Positions 11,101 to 22,767 are shown, numbered from the stretch's first letter. The stretch is DNA of 64,000 nucleotides from Moniliella sp. 'wahieum' (GCA_003971905.1 RSEE01000014.1:496001-560000), one strand, 5' to 3'. The notes: generated by a model from the sequence alone, not told the origin. Program-made: numbers and translations.

Positions 11101-12830
11101 CACTTCTGACGATGACCAACGTGCTCAACTACATCAAGCTGCAGAAGATTGATCTCAACCGCTTGCTGGAGACGATGAGCCCCGAAGAGGTGCGAGAGAA
11201 GCTGGAGGAGATTGTCTCGATGGTGTTTGCTGAAGCGGAAAAGGAAGCTGCTCAAGGCCCTCTCCAACTTCAACGCGGGTTCGCCACCATCCCTCTGCCC
11301 GGTATTGATGTGCCCTTCCACTCGCGCTACCTTATGCCGGGTGTGGCCCCCTTCCGTGCCTACCTCTCCAAGCGGATCAACGTGGATGCCATTCGCCCTA
11401 ACCTGCTGGTGGGCAAGTACATTCCCAACTTGATTGCCCAGCCGTTTGAGCTTTCCAAGGCGTATGCGGAGACGATTGTCAACCAGACGGGCTCGGGTCG
11501 CTTGGCCAAGGTGGTCAAGGAGTGGGAGAAGGAGGGCTGGGCATCGCCGGAGAAGCAGCAGCGGCTGACGACGTTGTGGTTGTGGAGCTCTTGGCTTACC
11601 AGTTTGCTTCGCCGGTGCAGTGGATCAAAACGCAGGAGCTGCTGTTTGGCAAGCCCTTCCAGATGGAGCGCTTTATCGAGTTTGGCCCCAGCCCCACCCT
11701 GGTAGGCATGGCGGTGCGAACCCACAAGGCATTCTACAAGGCGTCGGACGAGGCCCGTGGACTGCGCCGCGAGCTGCTTTGCTCTTCTAAGGACAAGGAA
11801 GCGCTCTACTATGCCTTTACCGACCCCGAGGCGGACGAGGCGCCGGCTGCAACAGAGGAGGCGGCCCCTGCGCCCGTGGCTGCTGCACCTGTGGCTGTGG
11901 CCGCTCCCGTCGCCGCCGCCCTGCTGGTCCTACGCAGGAGGTGCCTGACGAGCCGGTCAAGGCAATCGAGACGCTCATGTCCATCCTGGCTCAGAAACTG
12001 AAGAAGCCGCTCGACTCGATTCCCAAGGACAAGGCCATCAAGGAAATGGTCGGAGGCAAGTCGACGATGCAAAACGAGATTGTATCGAGCCTGATCGAAG
12101 AGTTTGGCGTGGTCCCCGACCGTGGAGAAGAACTGCCTGGGAAGAGCTGGGCGCCGCGCTTCAGATTGGGTACAAGGGGACTCTGGGCAAGTACACCTCG
12201 GGCCTCGTGTCGCGGTTTGTGGCGTCCAAGATGCCTGGTGGCTTCAACCTGTCGGCCGTCAAAGCGCACCTGTCCAAGTCGTGGGGGTTGGGTGCCGGAC
12301 GGAGCGAGTCGGTGCTGCTGGCGGCTGTGGCTGACGAGCCGGCTAAGCGGTTGGGGTCTGAGGGCGAGGCGAAGGCCTGGCTCGACTCGGTTGTCCAGGG
12401 CTACGGAAGGCGGTCGGGTGTCTCCTTGAGCCAGGGCGGCGGTGCGGCGGGTGGTGGTGCTGCGACGGGCGGGGCGGCAATCTCGTCGGAGGAGCTGGAC
12501 AAGCTGCGCGATGCAGAGCACCAACATGCTCGGCGGCAGATTCAGCTGCTGCAGCGCTACCTGGGTGTGGACGCGCGGGCCGAGGGTCGCGCTACGGATG
12601 CGGTTCGCTCGGAACTGGCGCAGGCCCAGGCTGAGCTGGATGCGATTGCGGCCGAGCATGGCGAGCTGTACACGAACGGCATCCGTCCCAAGTTTGATGC
12701 GCGCAAGGTGCGCACCTACTCTTCTTCGTGGAACTGGAGCCGGCAGCAGGCGCTCCTGCTTTACTATGACATTCTCAAGGGCCGTCTGGGGCTGGAGAAT
12801 GGGCGGCTGACGTCGCTGGAGCACGAGTAA
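5112..12830 (+). CDS. type I fatty acid synthase, fused beta plus N-terminal alpha (AT-ER-DH-MPT-ACP), ends before KR
   Basis: This is cytosolic fungal fatty acid synthase, which makes palmitoyl- and stearoyl-CoA from acetyl- and malonyl-CoA. The domains appear in canonical order. The acetyltransferase serine is in TTGHSQGI (about 6075-6098). The enoyl reductase has GGRAGGHHS (about 7457-7483). The dehydratase has SGDFNPIHINP (about 10053-10085). The malonyl/palmitoyl transferase has FAGHSLGEYAS (about 10794-10826). The beta end runs directly into the alpha start (ELLAYQFASPVQW, about 11590), then an Ala/Pro linker and the ACP phosphopantetheine serine in VGGKSTMQNEI (about 12049-12081). The reading ends SSWNWSRQQALLLYYDIL, then a short tail and TAA, roughly 400 residues into the alpha part. 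Ketoreductase, ketosynthase and phosphopantetheinyl transferase are absent, and none of the three frames downstream resumes the protein. About 14 one-base shifts occur (for example near 5275, 5662, 7345, 8460, 9717, 10325, 11570, 11920 and 12135). Introns: 5695-5758 and 9114-9178. Confidence 0.93.
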
Positions 12831-13420
12831 GGCGGCTGCCCCTTGTGGCAGCGATGATGGGTTTCGACGTGTGGTTAGGAATATCATGGCATGTGGTTCG
12901 GACTGCTGGAGATGTTGGATAGAGGTGGGATCTCAGGTAGGATGTGGCTTCGAGCCAAGGGAAGGCAAAGGGAACAGGAAGGCAAGTGAGCGAATGGGAC
13001 CAGCTTCCAGCTAGTCAAACTGAATAACCCAAGTGGGAGGTGTAGTGTAGTGGGAGATGTGGAGAGGACATATGAGGCTATGGCGTGGGGGCCCCATGGC
13101 CTCACGCGGTGAATCGGGTACCCCGCCCTGCGCAAGCCGGCACGCACGGTGGGTGAAACGTTGAAAACAAAGCCAGTGCAGAAGGATTAGAAATGGCACA
13201 CTGCCCCCCCGGCAGCCGCCCGTGCAGACGCACCCCCTCGCTGCAGAGGGGCACAGCGCCTGTGTGGCCTGCTGCGTTCCCAGCACCGGCTGGGGAGCAG
13301 TGTGCCAGCCCAGCGGCCGAGCCGGGTGGGGCCGGGCCAGGCGGCCGGACGGATAGCCGCTGCTTGGGCTTCTGCGTCGCGCTCCACCACCCCCTCCCCA
13401 CCCTTCTTGCCCCCTCCAGC
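12831..13420. other. intergenic region after fatty acid synthase
   Basis: I translated the first 60 or so codons in all three forward frames, looking for a continuation of the fatty acid synthase alpha chain, and saw none. The rest is GC-rich sequence upstream of the succinate dehydrogenase gene, ending in a pyrimidine tract. No RNA gene or repeat is obvious. Confidence 0.5.
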
Positions 13421-14125
13421 ATGAACTCGATCCGCACCGTTGGTCTGTCGCACTCGATCCTGGCGCGCCGCGTGCTTGTTGGGGCTGGTGCTGGGGCACG
13501 TGTGGCCGCCGTGCGCCCGCTCGCGCTGGCGCCCCTCTTGGCTCGCCCGCTCGACCCAGACGCCAGCCAAGAAGCCCATTGCGATCCAGGAGTTGTCCCC
13601 GGCCCAGGAGCTGGAGCAGCTCGATGGCCAGCGCAACCGCCGTCCCACTTCGCCTCATCTCGATATCTACCAGCCGCAGCTGACCTGGCTCTTGTCGGGT
13701 ATGCACCGTGCCACGGGTTGTGCGACTGTTGGCAGTACGTCCTGCTTTCCTCCTTCTCTTTGGCGGGCCTTGCTGTTCTCCTGTGCCTCTGCCTCCCCCC
13801 CCCCTCCCTAACCCCCATGACTAACGTTACCGTTACTTCAGTTCTGTACGCCTACTCGATTGTCTATGGCTTCTCGCCGCTGTTTGGTGTGCAGGAGTAC
13901 GTTTCGCCGGCGGAGGTGGTTGCGATTGCGGGCTCGCTGCCGTTCTGGTTCAAGACGCTTGTCAAGGCCCCGCTGGCTGCCGTGGTGAGCTTCCATGCGT
14001 TCAACGGTCTGCGCCACCTGCTGTGGGACACGGGCCGTGCCCTGACCATCCCGGGCGTGTACAAGACCGGCTACGCGGTTCTCGGCGCCACGGCGCTGTC
14101 GACGATCGCTTTGCTTTTGGTGTAA
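13421..14125 (+). CDS. succinate dehydrogenase cytochrome b560 subunit (SDHC/Sdh3), mitochondrial
   Basis: This is a membrane anchor subunit of respiratory complex II, binding ubiquinone and heme b in the mitochondrial inner membrane. The start MNSIRTVGL opens an Arg/Ala/Val-rich, acid-free presequence typical of mitochondrial import. The mature part carries [16 protein letters not shown] and HRATG, the diagnostic SdhC signature, then transmembrane segments after [10 protein letters not shown] and around [32 protein letters not shown] is the conserved segment before the last helix. An intron lies at 13735-13841 (GTACGT...ACTAAC...CAG) and splits a codon after its first base. One frameshift, probably in the presequence near 13530, separates the two open frames. 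Length is about 200 aa, normal for the family. Confidence 0.93.
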   Translation: MNSIRTVGLSHSILARRVLVGAGAGARVAAVRPLALAPLLARPLDPDASQEAHCDPGVVPGPGAGAARWPAQPPSHFASSRYLPAAADLALVGYAPCHGLCDCWQYVLLSSFSLAGLAVLLCLCLPPPSLTPMTNVTVTSVLYAYSIVYGFSPLFGVQEYVSPAEVVAIAGSLPFWFKTLVKAPLAAVVSFHAFNGLRHLLWDTGRALTIPGVYKTGYAVLGATALSTIALLLV

Positions 14126-16206
14126 AGTCGTGCGTCGGATGGTATGGTATGCCCATGTGATCCATGAATGTGCGCAAGGGATCTGTAGAGCTCCATACGA
14201 CACGTTCCCCGTAGGTGCCGATGGCTGTCGACGACGGTGGCGCTCATGATGCCTGCGAGAGATTGAGCCCCGGGGCTAGCCAAAACGGACCTGCATGGCA
14301 GGGCTGGCGGTACGGAAGCAGAGGCTAGTGGGCATTTCACACCTCGGACGAAAGGGAGAGCGAGACGCGTACGAGAAAAACGTGGAGGGATGAACGGAGC
14401 AGTGGGGTTGAATGGGGCAAGCGGTGCCAACCTGTTTCCCAAGTCTTGGGCATCGATGTGATGGGGTAAAAAAGATGTTGGTTGGAGGATAACGTTGCTC
14501 GTGGCTGCTGGCCCTGCACGTACTCATCTGTCGCCGCTGGATATTGAATGGTTTTTTCGCCATAGAGGCTGCCCTCCAAGTCTACTGCACAGTGACAAGT
14601 GGCATGTGCCAGTTGCAATCCTGTATGCTGAGAAATGCGCTTCACCCGAGGGAGAGTTCGCGACGGTGAACAGAGGGAGATGCGAGAGAGCAATAGATGA
14701 GAGATGATACGTCGACGTGGGTGAAGCATTCCATCACGGTACCGCAGATAGATGAACGACCTTAAACGACGTCTCGCCCGGGCCAGTACGACTTTTTAGA
14801 AGTAGTAATAGGTTCCGGTTCCACTGGCTTTCAAGATTGTTGTTGTGTCCTTTGTTTCGTCCTTGTTTCGTTTGGTTCGATGAATTGAGATTGGCTTCCT
14901 CTAAAATATACCTTTTAGGTCTGCGATAGCGAACCATAGCAGGAAGCCATAGTATGGCAAGCAACAATGTATACACGGAGCGATATCGCAGACGGTATGC
15001 GCTGTTCTCTATCCTCGCACGACCTGAAAGACAGCCAAACACATCCGTGGCACCACTTTCCTGATGGTAAGCAGCCATATACCCTCTGAGGTCAGGACCC
15101 TCTGAGGCCTCCCTTTCGCTTCCAAACCGGATGTAAGTGGTAAAATGTAGTGCGAAGAGTGCGTACCAATGAGCGTGGAATAGACCTGCATGTGAGCGAG
15201 TGCGCGCTGTTGGGCGATCAGAACGAACCATCTCCTGGCATGCCATATTCATCGCATCAATCCCACCGGGTGCATCAAAATCCTCTTTTTTCCCAGCTGC
15301 TTGTTCGCGCGCTATCTATATAGCCTTCTTCGCTCGTTGGCCTGGCCTGAAAACCACCGCACGAACAAGTGTAACATGTAACACAGCACGCACCCAGTAT
15401 CCCAGCCGTATGTGTGGCGGCTGTCAGGAAAGTGCCTACGTGACGCGTGACGCGTGAGGCGTGAGGTACCTGGCTGCTTCCGTTCGGCATTCGATGTTCG
15501 GCGCGGCAAGCATTCAATATTCAACTGAACGTTGTTCAAACGTTCAACGTTCAGAACGTTCAGAGTTCAAATCCGGGAAGGCCCGCTGGGGGAACGGGTG
15601 GGCTGGCCCAGTGCTCCGTTGGAGCGCGCAGTCTCCAGCCTGGCACTGTCCAGCCTTGCCCAGCAGGTGCCGGGAAGCGGGGCAGACACGCTGTCAGCCA
15701 CCCGGCAGACGCCCCGGCGCTGGGCGGCAGCGGGGCTTGGCACGCTTCCACAGGCGCCGTGCGCCATGCGAGCGCATGCGACCCAGTCCTCCCCTCCGCG
15801 GTCCGTCTGGTGTGCTGGGGCGTGCAGATCACACAGTGCGCAGGCAGCACACAAGCACAGGAGCAGTGCCGAGCATGCTGCGCGCGGATGCCTCGGCTGT
15901 GGGCGGGCTGCGGCACAGTCACTGACCAACTGCAGGAACTCGCGTCGCAAAGCACAGCGCCAGCGCGCCCACACACTGCTCACGTGCGGCACGCCGCTGC
16001 CTCCTGCCCCCTGCATGTGCCATTGTACCCCGCCCCGCCTCGCCCCGCCTCGCCCTCGACCCCGCACCTTGGCCTCCATCATCCCCCTCCCGGCGTCTGC
16101 CTGCCTACACCTCCTCCCTGCCCATCTCCCTGCGCGGCTGGCTGCTGGCACCTGCTGCTCCTCCTTCCCCACCCTCTTTTCGCTCCTTCCCCCCTCCCAT
16201 CCACCC
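14126..16206. other. intergenic region upstream of the GH79 gene
   Basis: There is no supported gene in these 2 kb. A 172-codon opposite-strand frame (14734-15252) has no recognisable features. A GTTCAAC-type repeat cluster occurs at 15511-15570, preceded by ACGCGTGACGCGTGAGGCGTGAGG at about 15438-15465. From about 16020 the sequence becomes C/T-rich, as a leader for the downstream gene. Confidence 0.45.
15511..15570. repeat. GTTCAAC / CATTCAATATTCAA palindromic repeat cluster
   Basis: Closely spaced copies of GTTCAAC, ATTCAATATTCAA and GAACGTTCAGAACGTT overlap each other. Their cores (AACGTT, AATATT) are self-complementary. This is the same family as at 651-678, placed about 640 bp upstream of the next start codon. 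Confidence 0.6.
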
Positions 16207-19200
16207 ATGCGCCTCAACTGGCGTGTCCCGGCCCACCCCCCGCGCCGGCGACGCCGCCCCCCTCCAAGCGCAGCTGCGGCCGCATCCCTCCTTCTTTTCG
16301 CCCTTGTCCCTGCACCCGTCACCGCCCAGGTCACCCTCACGCCTGCCCCCACCATCAATGGCATGGCGTCCGGCGTGTCGCCTCTGCTCGATGCTACGTT
16401 TATGGGTGTTGGGATTGAGCCCAGCAATCTACTCTCTTTTACCGGCGTGGACGCCCCCAACCCACTCACCAACCAGCTTTTGAGCAACATTGCTGGCTAC
16501 ATGGGCGCCCCACCTCATATCCGCATCGGCGGCAACAGTGGCGACAATATGCTCTACGATGCCTCCAACGCGTCGCTCGCCATTGTCAACAACCCCAACG
16601 CCGTTGGCCCTGGCAATCCTGGCTCCAAAACTGACAGCTGGACGTATGGTCCTGGGTACTATGCTGCAATCGACAATTTTCCCAAGAGCACACCGATCAC
16701 TTTTGGCCTCAACCTCGCTTACAATGGGGCCGACTCCATCCCACGCGCAGTGACGCAAGCTCAGTCCCTGTTCGATTCCTTGAAGAACGTGGTGATCAAC
16801 TCGCTCGAGGTGGGAAACGAACCCGACTTGTACATTGTCAATAACTACCGCCCTTCGTCCTGGTCCACAACCGACTACGGCAACGAGTGGATCGCAAAGG
16901 TGGATGCTGTGTACCAGCAGGTACTTAAGCCGCTCAAGAAGCCCCAGAATATATTCGAAGCTGCCTGCACGGCCACCACTGCGACCAAATCGGGCCACGC
17001 CTACCGTATCGCCAACCTGATGGACACTGGTGTTGCTTCGGCCAATGGCCAGTACCTACGAGGCTGGAATGGTCATGACTATTATTGTACGTTTATGCCC
17101 CCCAAGTACCTAAGTTTGGTCCTGACCGTTCCTTTGTGCCGGAATAGACTATTCGGATGTATCCAACTTCAAACTCACCATCGACCCTTGTTGAATCTGC
17201 CCCTGACGACTCAACAGTTCTCCGAATGGACTAACCAAGTGCAGCAAGCTAACCAGTCTGGCAAGGCTTACTACCTTCGCGAGATGGGATCCGTGGGACC
17301 GACGGGCATCCAGGGAATCAGTGATACTTTTGGTACGTACTCTTCTCTTCGCTGCGGTAACTGTAAAAGTGCGGATGATGCTGACTAGAATTACCAGCCA
17401 ACACGCTCTGGACGCTCAATTTTTTTCTGTTTGCCTCCACTGTGGGCGTGTCGAGTGTACAGATCCACATGACCGATAACTCGTTTGGCTCACCCTGGCA
17501 ACCCAACGTGCAGAATGGCGTCGGTCCTCATGTTCGCTCTTCCTACTATGCCTTTGCGGCAGTAAGTCAACTGCTGGGGACTGGGTGCAACACCAACTTT
17601 GCTCTGCTCCAGCTGGGCAATGTCCCTAGCCCATACAGCAACCGCTTGGCTGCGTACGCTGTGTACCGTCAGAACACGCTCCAGAGTATTGTGTTGATCA
17701 ATTCCAACCCCACCGGTGCTGATACTACTGTTGCCCCCCGCAACGTCGCTCGCATCGTTCCATGGGTATACATAGGCGCCAATCGACCCCTACGGTAAGC
17801 TTCACCGTATCGGTTCCCAAACTGGCAGGAAAAACATTCTTCCTCTCCACACTCTCTGCACCCCTCTCTACCTCGACCACCAACACCACGTGGAACGGAA
17901 TTGAGTACGAGTCTAGCGGCGATGGCTCTCCTAACCTGGCCAACGCCACCAATGCCCAACAAACGGTTCAAGTTGGAGCTGACGGATCACTCCTCGTCAC
18001 TGTGGCCGACAGTACGGCTGTGGTGGCCAATCTCAATGTCGTGCTGGGTGGGGATGATGGAAGCAAGAGCCTTTGTGTTGGGAATGGTTCCAGCGCCGCC
18101 AATGCACCAACGGCACCGGGTGCGAACCCCCCACTGGCTTTACGGGCTCAATTTCTACATCCCATTCGCTCTCCAAAACGGCCATCATTGCCATTGCGGC
18201 TGGTGGAGGTGGAGGTGGAGCAGTGCTGGCGGTGATCGTATTTGCCGTGCTACTTGCGTGCATCCGCAAGCGCCGCCGCGCCAAGGAGCTTGATGTTGCC
18301 GTTGCAAGCGCCAAGATGGGTCATTTCGACAATGCTAAAACCAAAGCGGCCGCCACTACACTGCGTATCCCCCGTGGATATGACGGACGGGATAATCTCG
18401 CCTCGCCAAGTCACGAGCATCTCATGGACGGATACGCCATGTCGGATCGTCCACGATGGGGTGCTTCGACGGGCGCAGTGGCGGCGGCAGCTGGATACCA
18501 GTATGCCAGGACTCACAGCAAAAAGATGTCGAACACCTCGATGAGTTCGATGGAGAAGGACCCGATGGAGAGCTTCCCGAGCCAGCACAAGTTCGCTCAC
18601 AGGCATACCCATTCGGCAGACACATTTGACTCGCGTGGCATGCGGGACGAGCCATACGCCTACGACGAGGCGGCTTGGGCTCAGATGCGCCCGTCTGCGA
18701 GCGCAGGGAGGCGCGCCTATGGCTATCCTGAAGGCTATGGCTCAGGCCAGAATCCCACCTCCTATGGCGATGGATACGGCTCCTATCCCGACACTCGGTA
18801 CGGTAATGATCCTACATGGGGTGGGGACGGGTCAAACCAACGCACCCGAGGCTACGATGTACAAAACGATCCGGCGTACACGTCATACAACTATGTCTAT
18901 CAAGACAACCGTGGCCGCTCGGCCAGAGCCCTACCGCACCGCAATCAATGCTACCCCAGTCTTCTCAATACGGCTACAATCCAAGTTCTGAACCGCCCTC
19001 TGGTCGCACTCTTTGCCCCTGGCCAATCCCGCTCTGGCGACGGAGTCGGTGCGATCGGAGCCTTGGTTATGGACAGCTCGGGATTGTCCAACGCGTCGAG
19101 TACTGACGCCCGCCCGCGTCGGGGAAGAGCACGTGAGGTGGACTTGGCGGATGTACGACCGGACATGCAAGCTCCCAACTGGGCCTTGGCCACGGCCCCA

Positions 19201-19871
19201 CAACCCTCCGAGGGTTCCGCCACCCCACGAGCGCGCCCACGGTCCCTGTCGCAAGGCGCCTTGGACCTAGACCCATCGAGGAGGAATGTGTCTCGGGATG
19301 TTCTGCGTGAAGTTCGTGCGGCAGCGGCGAGCCCAGCCGCTACCCCAGCGTCGCTACGCCCGGCAGGGCGGCAAGAGACATGGGAGGCAGGCACGACAGG
19401 GTCGAGGCAAGCGACGCAGGCGGAGCGTCCTCGGTCCTATTCTGCCTCTCGCATTACCCCCGTGCGCCGCGACACGGGCGAGCGCGCGGAGCGGCAGGCG
19501 TATGCGGAGTGGTATGCCCAGCACTACGGTTCGGCCGACCAGGCCGAACGCGCTTCGTCGGGAACTAGGGCCGGGGCGGCGCCGAGCTCCGCTGGGGTGA
19601 CCTTGCCCCTGGCAACTACCCCAGCCAAGAGGCGTACAACGACGCGTACACCAGTACTATATGCCCAGTACTACCAAGCCCAAGCTCGTGCGGCCTCTAC
19701 GGCGGGTCAGCCGCGCGGGGGCCAGACGGCAATAGCGGCCCCTTCTACCGGCGGATACAATAACAGTCCCCACCAATACGCACACGAAGAGGCAGGTGCA
19801 CCGCGCAATGCCCGGGATGCAGTGCGCCAAGCGCGCGCCGGAGCTCAACGGGCGGCCGGTCCCCTCGCTGA
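16207..19871 (+). CDS. GH79 family glycosidase with C-terminal transmembrane anchor and long cytoplasmic tail
   Basis: This is a predicted cell-surface glycosidase of the beta-glucuronidase-like GH79 family. The N-terminus has an arginine-rich stretch followed by a hydrophobic signal (SLLLFALVPAPVTA). The TIM-barrel part includes RIGGNSGDNMLYD and the acid/base glutamate in VGNEPDLY (Glu205). The probable nucleophile is in REMGSVG, followed by ISDTFANTLWTLNFFLF. A beta-sandwich C-terminal domain follows (about 17760-18070). Next come a Gly/Ser segment, one transmembrane helix (AVLAVIVFAVLLACI, about 18215-18265) and a basic stop-transfer KRRR. The cytoplasmic tail of about 530 residues is rich in Gly, Tyr, Ser, Arg and Ala and looks disordered. 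Introns: 17087-17147 and 17333-17397. Frameshifts occur near 17195, 17770, 18100 and 18950, and probably near the end. I place the stop at 19869-19871 because the long frame beyond it runs through a T-rich 3' region. Substrate is not predictable. Confidence 0.85.
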
Positions 19872-20590
19872 GCATTCTCGGTGGCTCCTGTCCTACTTCC
19901 CTTGCCTTCCTTTGTTTTGTTTTGCTTTGCTTTACTTTGCCTTGCTTTGCTTGATCTCGTTGCTCTGTACCCCACATTCTTTGACTCTCCTTTTGTCTTG
20001 CGATCTCCCTCCCTGCCCCACCCTACTTTTTCTTGCACTTTTCTTATCTCTCGCATCTTCCTTTTGGTCTATCGTATTGCAGATCGCATCGATCTTCCTG
20101 CGGTGGTCTTTGTAACTTTACTCCAAATTGCATATGCCCTTGGTACCCCCCGCCCTTTGGGACGCAATGTGTGTGCCCTCGGCCTTTTCTCTTTTCTCTT
20201 GCCTGTTTCCTTTTTGCCTTTGCGTGTCTGCCTCCCATCTACTCTTCTACGTGCTCTCAGCGCCTTCTCGCGGCTTGCTGTCCCGCACGTTCGTTCTTAT
20301 CTGTCTTGCACGCCAAAACACGCTTCCTTAACGAGAAACCTATACGGAGAATAAAGGGCAACGTGATGGAGGGATGGATCGCTGTTGCCATGGACCACAG
20401 CGGCCTTGCCGACCAACGATGGTCTCTTTGAGAGCTGGTGTCCGCACTACGGATGCTACAACCGGACCAACCCAGAACCAGAATCCATCTCCCATCTCTG
20501 AAGCTCACTAGTCTCTTTGCCCGCACTTGCATCATGAGTACTGAGTAAAATGTATAAATAGGGGGGAGGTAGAACGGGGTCACTGACCGA
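19872..20590. other. 3' intergenic region between convergent genes
   Basis: This is T-rich and C/T-rich sequence with TTTGCTTTGC-type repeats at 19910-19965, reading as the 3' untranslated region of the GH79 gene. No gene is evident. A TATA-like tgtataaatag lies near 20551. Confidence 0.45.
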
Positions 20591-22767
20591 TCACGGTGTT
20601 GCCGGCGCCAAGACGAGGGCCGGACTGGGGGAGCGGCTCCACAGTTCTTGCTGCGCACGAGGCAGGGAAGGCGGCAAGTGCTGTTCAGGGGAGGGGTCAG
20701 CCAGACGGAGGGCATGCTGGGAGGGAGAAGGGGGTATCATGGGCGGCGAGGAGCTGGAGCCTTTGGCGGCCACGTCACAGGCGGGGAGGAGGTTGGGAGT
20801 ACAGGGTGTGGAGACGTAATGGAGGAGAGGGGAGGGGGGGGAGTAGGCGTTGTTGAGCCGATAGGCGGCTCTCGATTGGGGGTGGAGGGGTGGGACGGAA
20901 CGTGTGCGAAGGGGCGATGGGTGCTTGAGAAGGAGGGGGAATGTGAGAAACACGTGGCCGTGCACAAGGTCCCACACCTAGACCGAGGGCAGTATGGGCG
21001 AAAACAGAGTCGGTAGCTATCCGGGCCAGCCTTGTTGGGGAGGACAACGAGGAGAAGGAAAGAGAGAGAGCGGAAGAGGGAGGGGAGGAGCCAACAAGTT
21101 CTTGGGACCCCCCCAGGCTTCTGGGCAGGCCAACTTGCCCACCCGCGCACGCATCAGAGGGAGCAAATCCAAGTGGGTCCAATCGTACTTGTCGCTAATC
21201 GTCTCATCAGAGACTGCGTACCCGCCATCCGGATCGTGTACCTCATCCGAAAGGGTGGGGACGTCGTTGGGTCGATCGTTCAACGTTTTGGACGCAAACA
21301 GTTTCCGCATCGTCTTATTCGCCCCAACTCGGGAGGAGCGGGGTCGTTGCAGGCGCGTCATCTGGCCCGCGTGTAAGGTCAAAGGGAAAGCACCCCCGGT
21401 CGAGGTAGATGCAACTGGCGGGGTTGAAGAGCCATGGTTCTCCAGGCGTGATGCGTTGGGGGGGTGGTTCTCTTTGGTCCCCATGCTCTGTTTCATAAAC
21501 TTGGCCGCCAAACTGCTCAGCTTGTTTCTTCGGTAGGGCATCACGGCGGCCGGCTTAACGATGCGTTCATACATTGTCCGTTGCTCAAACTCATGGTGCG
21601 CCGCCTTGGCTGCATTCTTCTCCAACCGGGAGAGCTCAAGGCCAAGCATGATCATGACAGTGTCCACGTCGAGCGGACCGGAGGAACGGGTGACAGCACA
21701 CATGCTCAGATGCACCTTTCGCCTGGCACGGGGGCCAAACGGACGAAAGCAGATAGGGCACGATAATAAAGGAGCAAGAGAAGCCCTCTCGATGAAGCTT
21801 AGGTCCAACGCTTGCACTCCGGGCGGAAGAACTGCACCCGCATTAACAATTGGTCCCGTGAGTAACGCTTTACGCTCTCGTTCTTGCTGTTCTTGCTTTT
21901 CAGCCAATGCGAGCTCTCGCTTGCGCTGTGCGTTACGCGCTCGTTCTTGCTTTTCAGCCAATGCGAGTTCTCGCTTGCGCTTCCGGCTCTCCTTGCTCGT
22001 TGTGGATATACGCGAAGTGGCGATGGGTCCTGGGAGCAACGTCTTACGTTTTTGCTCTTCGGTGGCGGAGGTCCGAACGCTCAAAGGCTTACCCTTAGAG
22101 CCCGACGACGAACAGGTGCGGTGGATACCCGGACGCGAGACGGAAGAACAGAAGATGATGTGCTGCCTTGTCGGGCAGCCACCGTTGTTTGGGAGCGAAC
22201 GGGAGCAGTCTGGCACCGGAACCGAGAAAGGTTGAGCGACAAGGTAGGCGGCTCAGGCTCTGGTTCCGGCTCCGATACAAGCTCAAGGTCCGATACAGTC
22301 TCAGGTTGGGTCCTATCGGAATCCGTATCGGACACAGCAGGGTCAGTGGGTGCGGGCCGGATCTCCTCTTGCTAGCAACCGCTCGGAATTGGAGAGGCGA
22401 CTGAAGAGTGGGGCATTGAGCAGTCCAAGGTCGGCTGATATCGTTGGCTCGGAGGTGCTGGGACCCACACGACAGGTAGCGGGGTCATATACGCCGTTGG
22501 AGAGGGGGGGGCGAGCCACTGGTCCGATGTATCCATTACCTCTTCCTCGCTATCCGAGGGGGGCACGATGGGCTCGACCGCCGCTGAGCCGGGCGGGGAG
22601 AGGAGCGGTCGCGAGAGCAGGGCAGGAGCATTGCTCATGAATGGCACGAGAACTCCGCCGCCACTCAGATGCATCGCTTTCTGCACACGGTCGAGAACGG
22701 GGGCGGGTAGGAGGCTTTCAAAGGGATGGTGGATGTTGGCGGAAGTAAAAGGCGGAGAGAAATTCAT
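20591..22767 (-). CDS. zinc-finger protein, tentatively SLX4-like
   Basis: The opposite-strand reading starts at 22767 (MNFSPPFTSANIHHPFESLL), runs through a low-complexity acidic and serine/proline region, then a highly charged Lys/Arg/Glu segment (likely coiled coil). It reaches a C2HC zinc finger at about 21700-21760, read LLSCPICFRPFGPR and then HLSMCA. A finger of this spacing followed by a tail with DVDTVMIMLGLELSRLE resembles the UBZ-like finger of fungal SLX4, the scaffold of the SLX1 structure-specific nuclease. I do not see the C-terminal SLX1-binding domain, so the identification is weak. The charged segment contains an internal duplication (RKRELALAEKQE twice, nucleotides about 21885-21995). 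The 3' end is unclear: frames shift repeatedly below 21180, and the last open frame stops at 20591. The gene lies head-to-tail downstream of SmD1. Confidence 0.5.
21885..21995. repeat. in-frame tandem duplication of about 57 bp within the SLX4-like gene
   Basis: Two adjacent copies of about 57 bp share the tract gctcgttcttgcttttcagc or a close variant, followed by CAATGCGAG and CTCGCTTGCGC. On the coding strand they encode RKRELALAEKQE twice. The copies differ at only a few positions, so the duplication is recent. Confidence 0.7.

Noticed and set aside
14734..15252. 172-codon minus-strand frame in the gap after the succinate dehydrogenase gene
   Set aside because: It has no signal, domain or compositional bias typical of proteins, and no initiation context or splice signals. 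It is likely chance.
15567..16490. 307-codon minus-strand frame opposite the start of the GH79 gene
   Set aside because: It overlaps a well-supported coding region in antisense, has no domain features, and long antisense frames are common at this GC content.
19872..20115. Hydrophobic Leu/Phe/Cys-rich extension at the end of the GH79 reading frame, looking like a membrane segment
   Set aside because: It translates a T-rich TTTGCTTTGC 3' flank reached only if one ignores a likely frameshift. A stop at 19869-19871 in the adjacent frame fits better.
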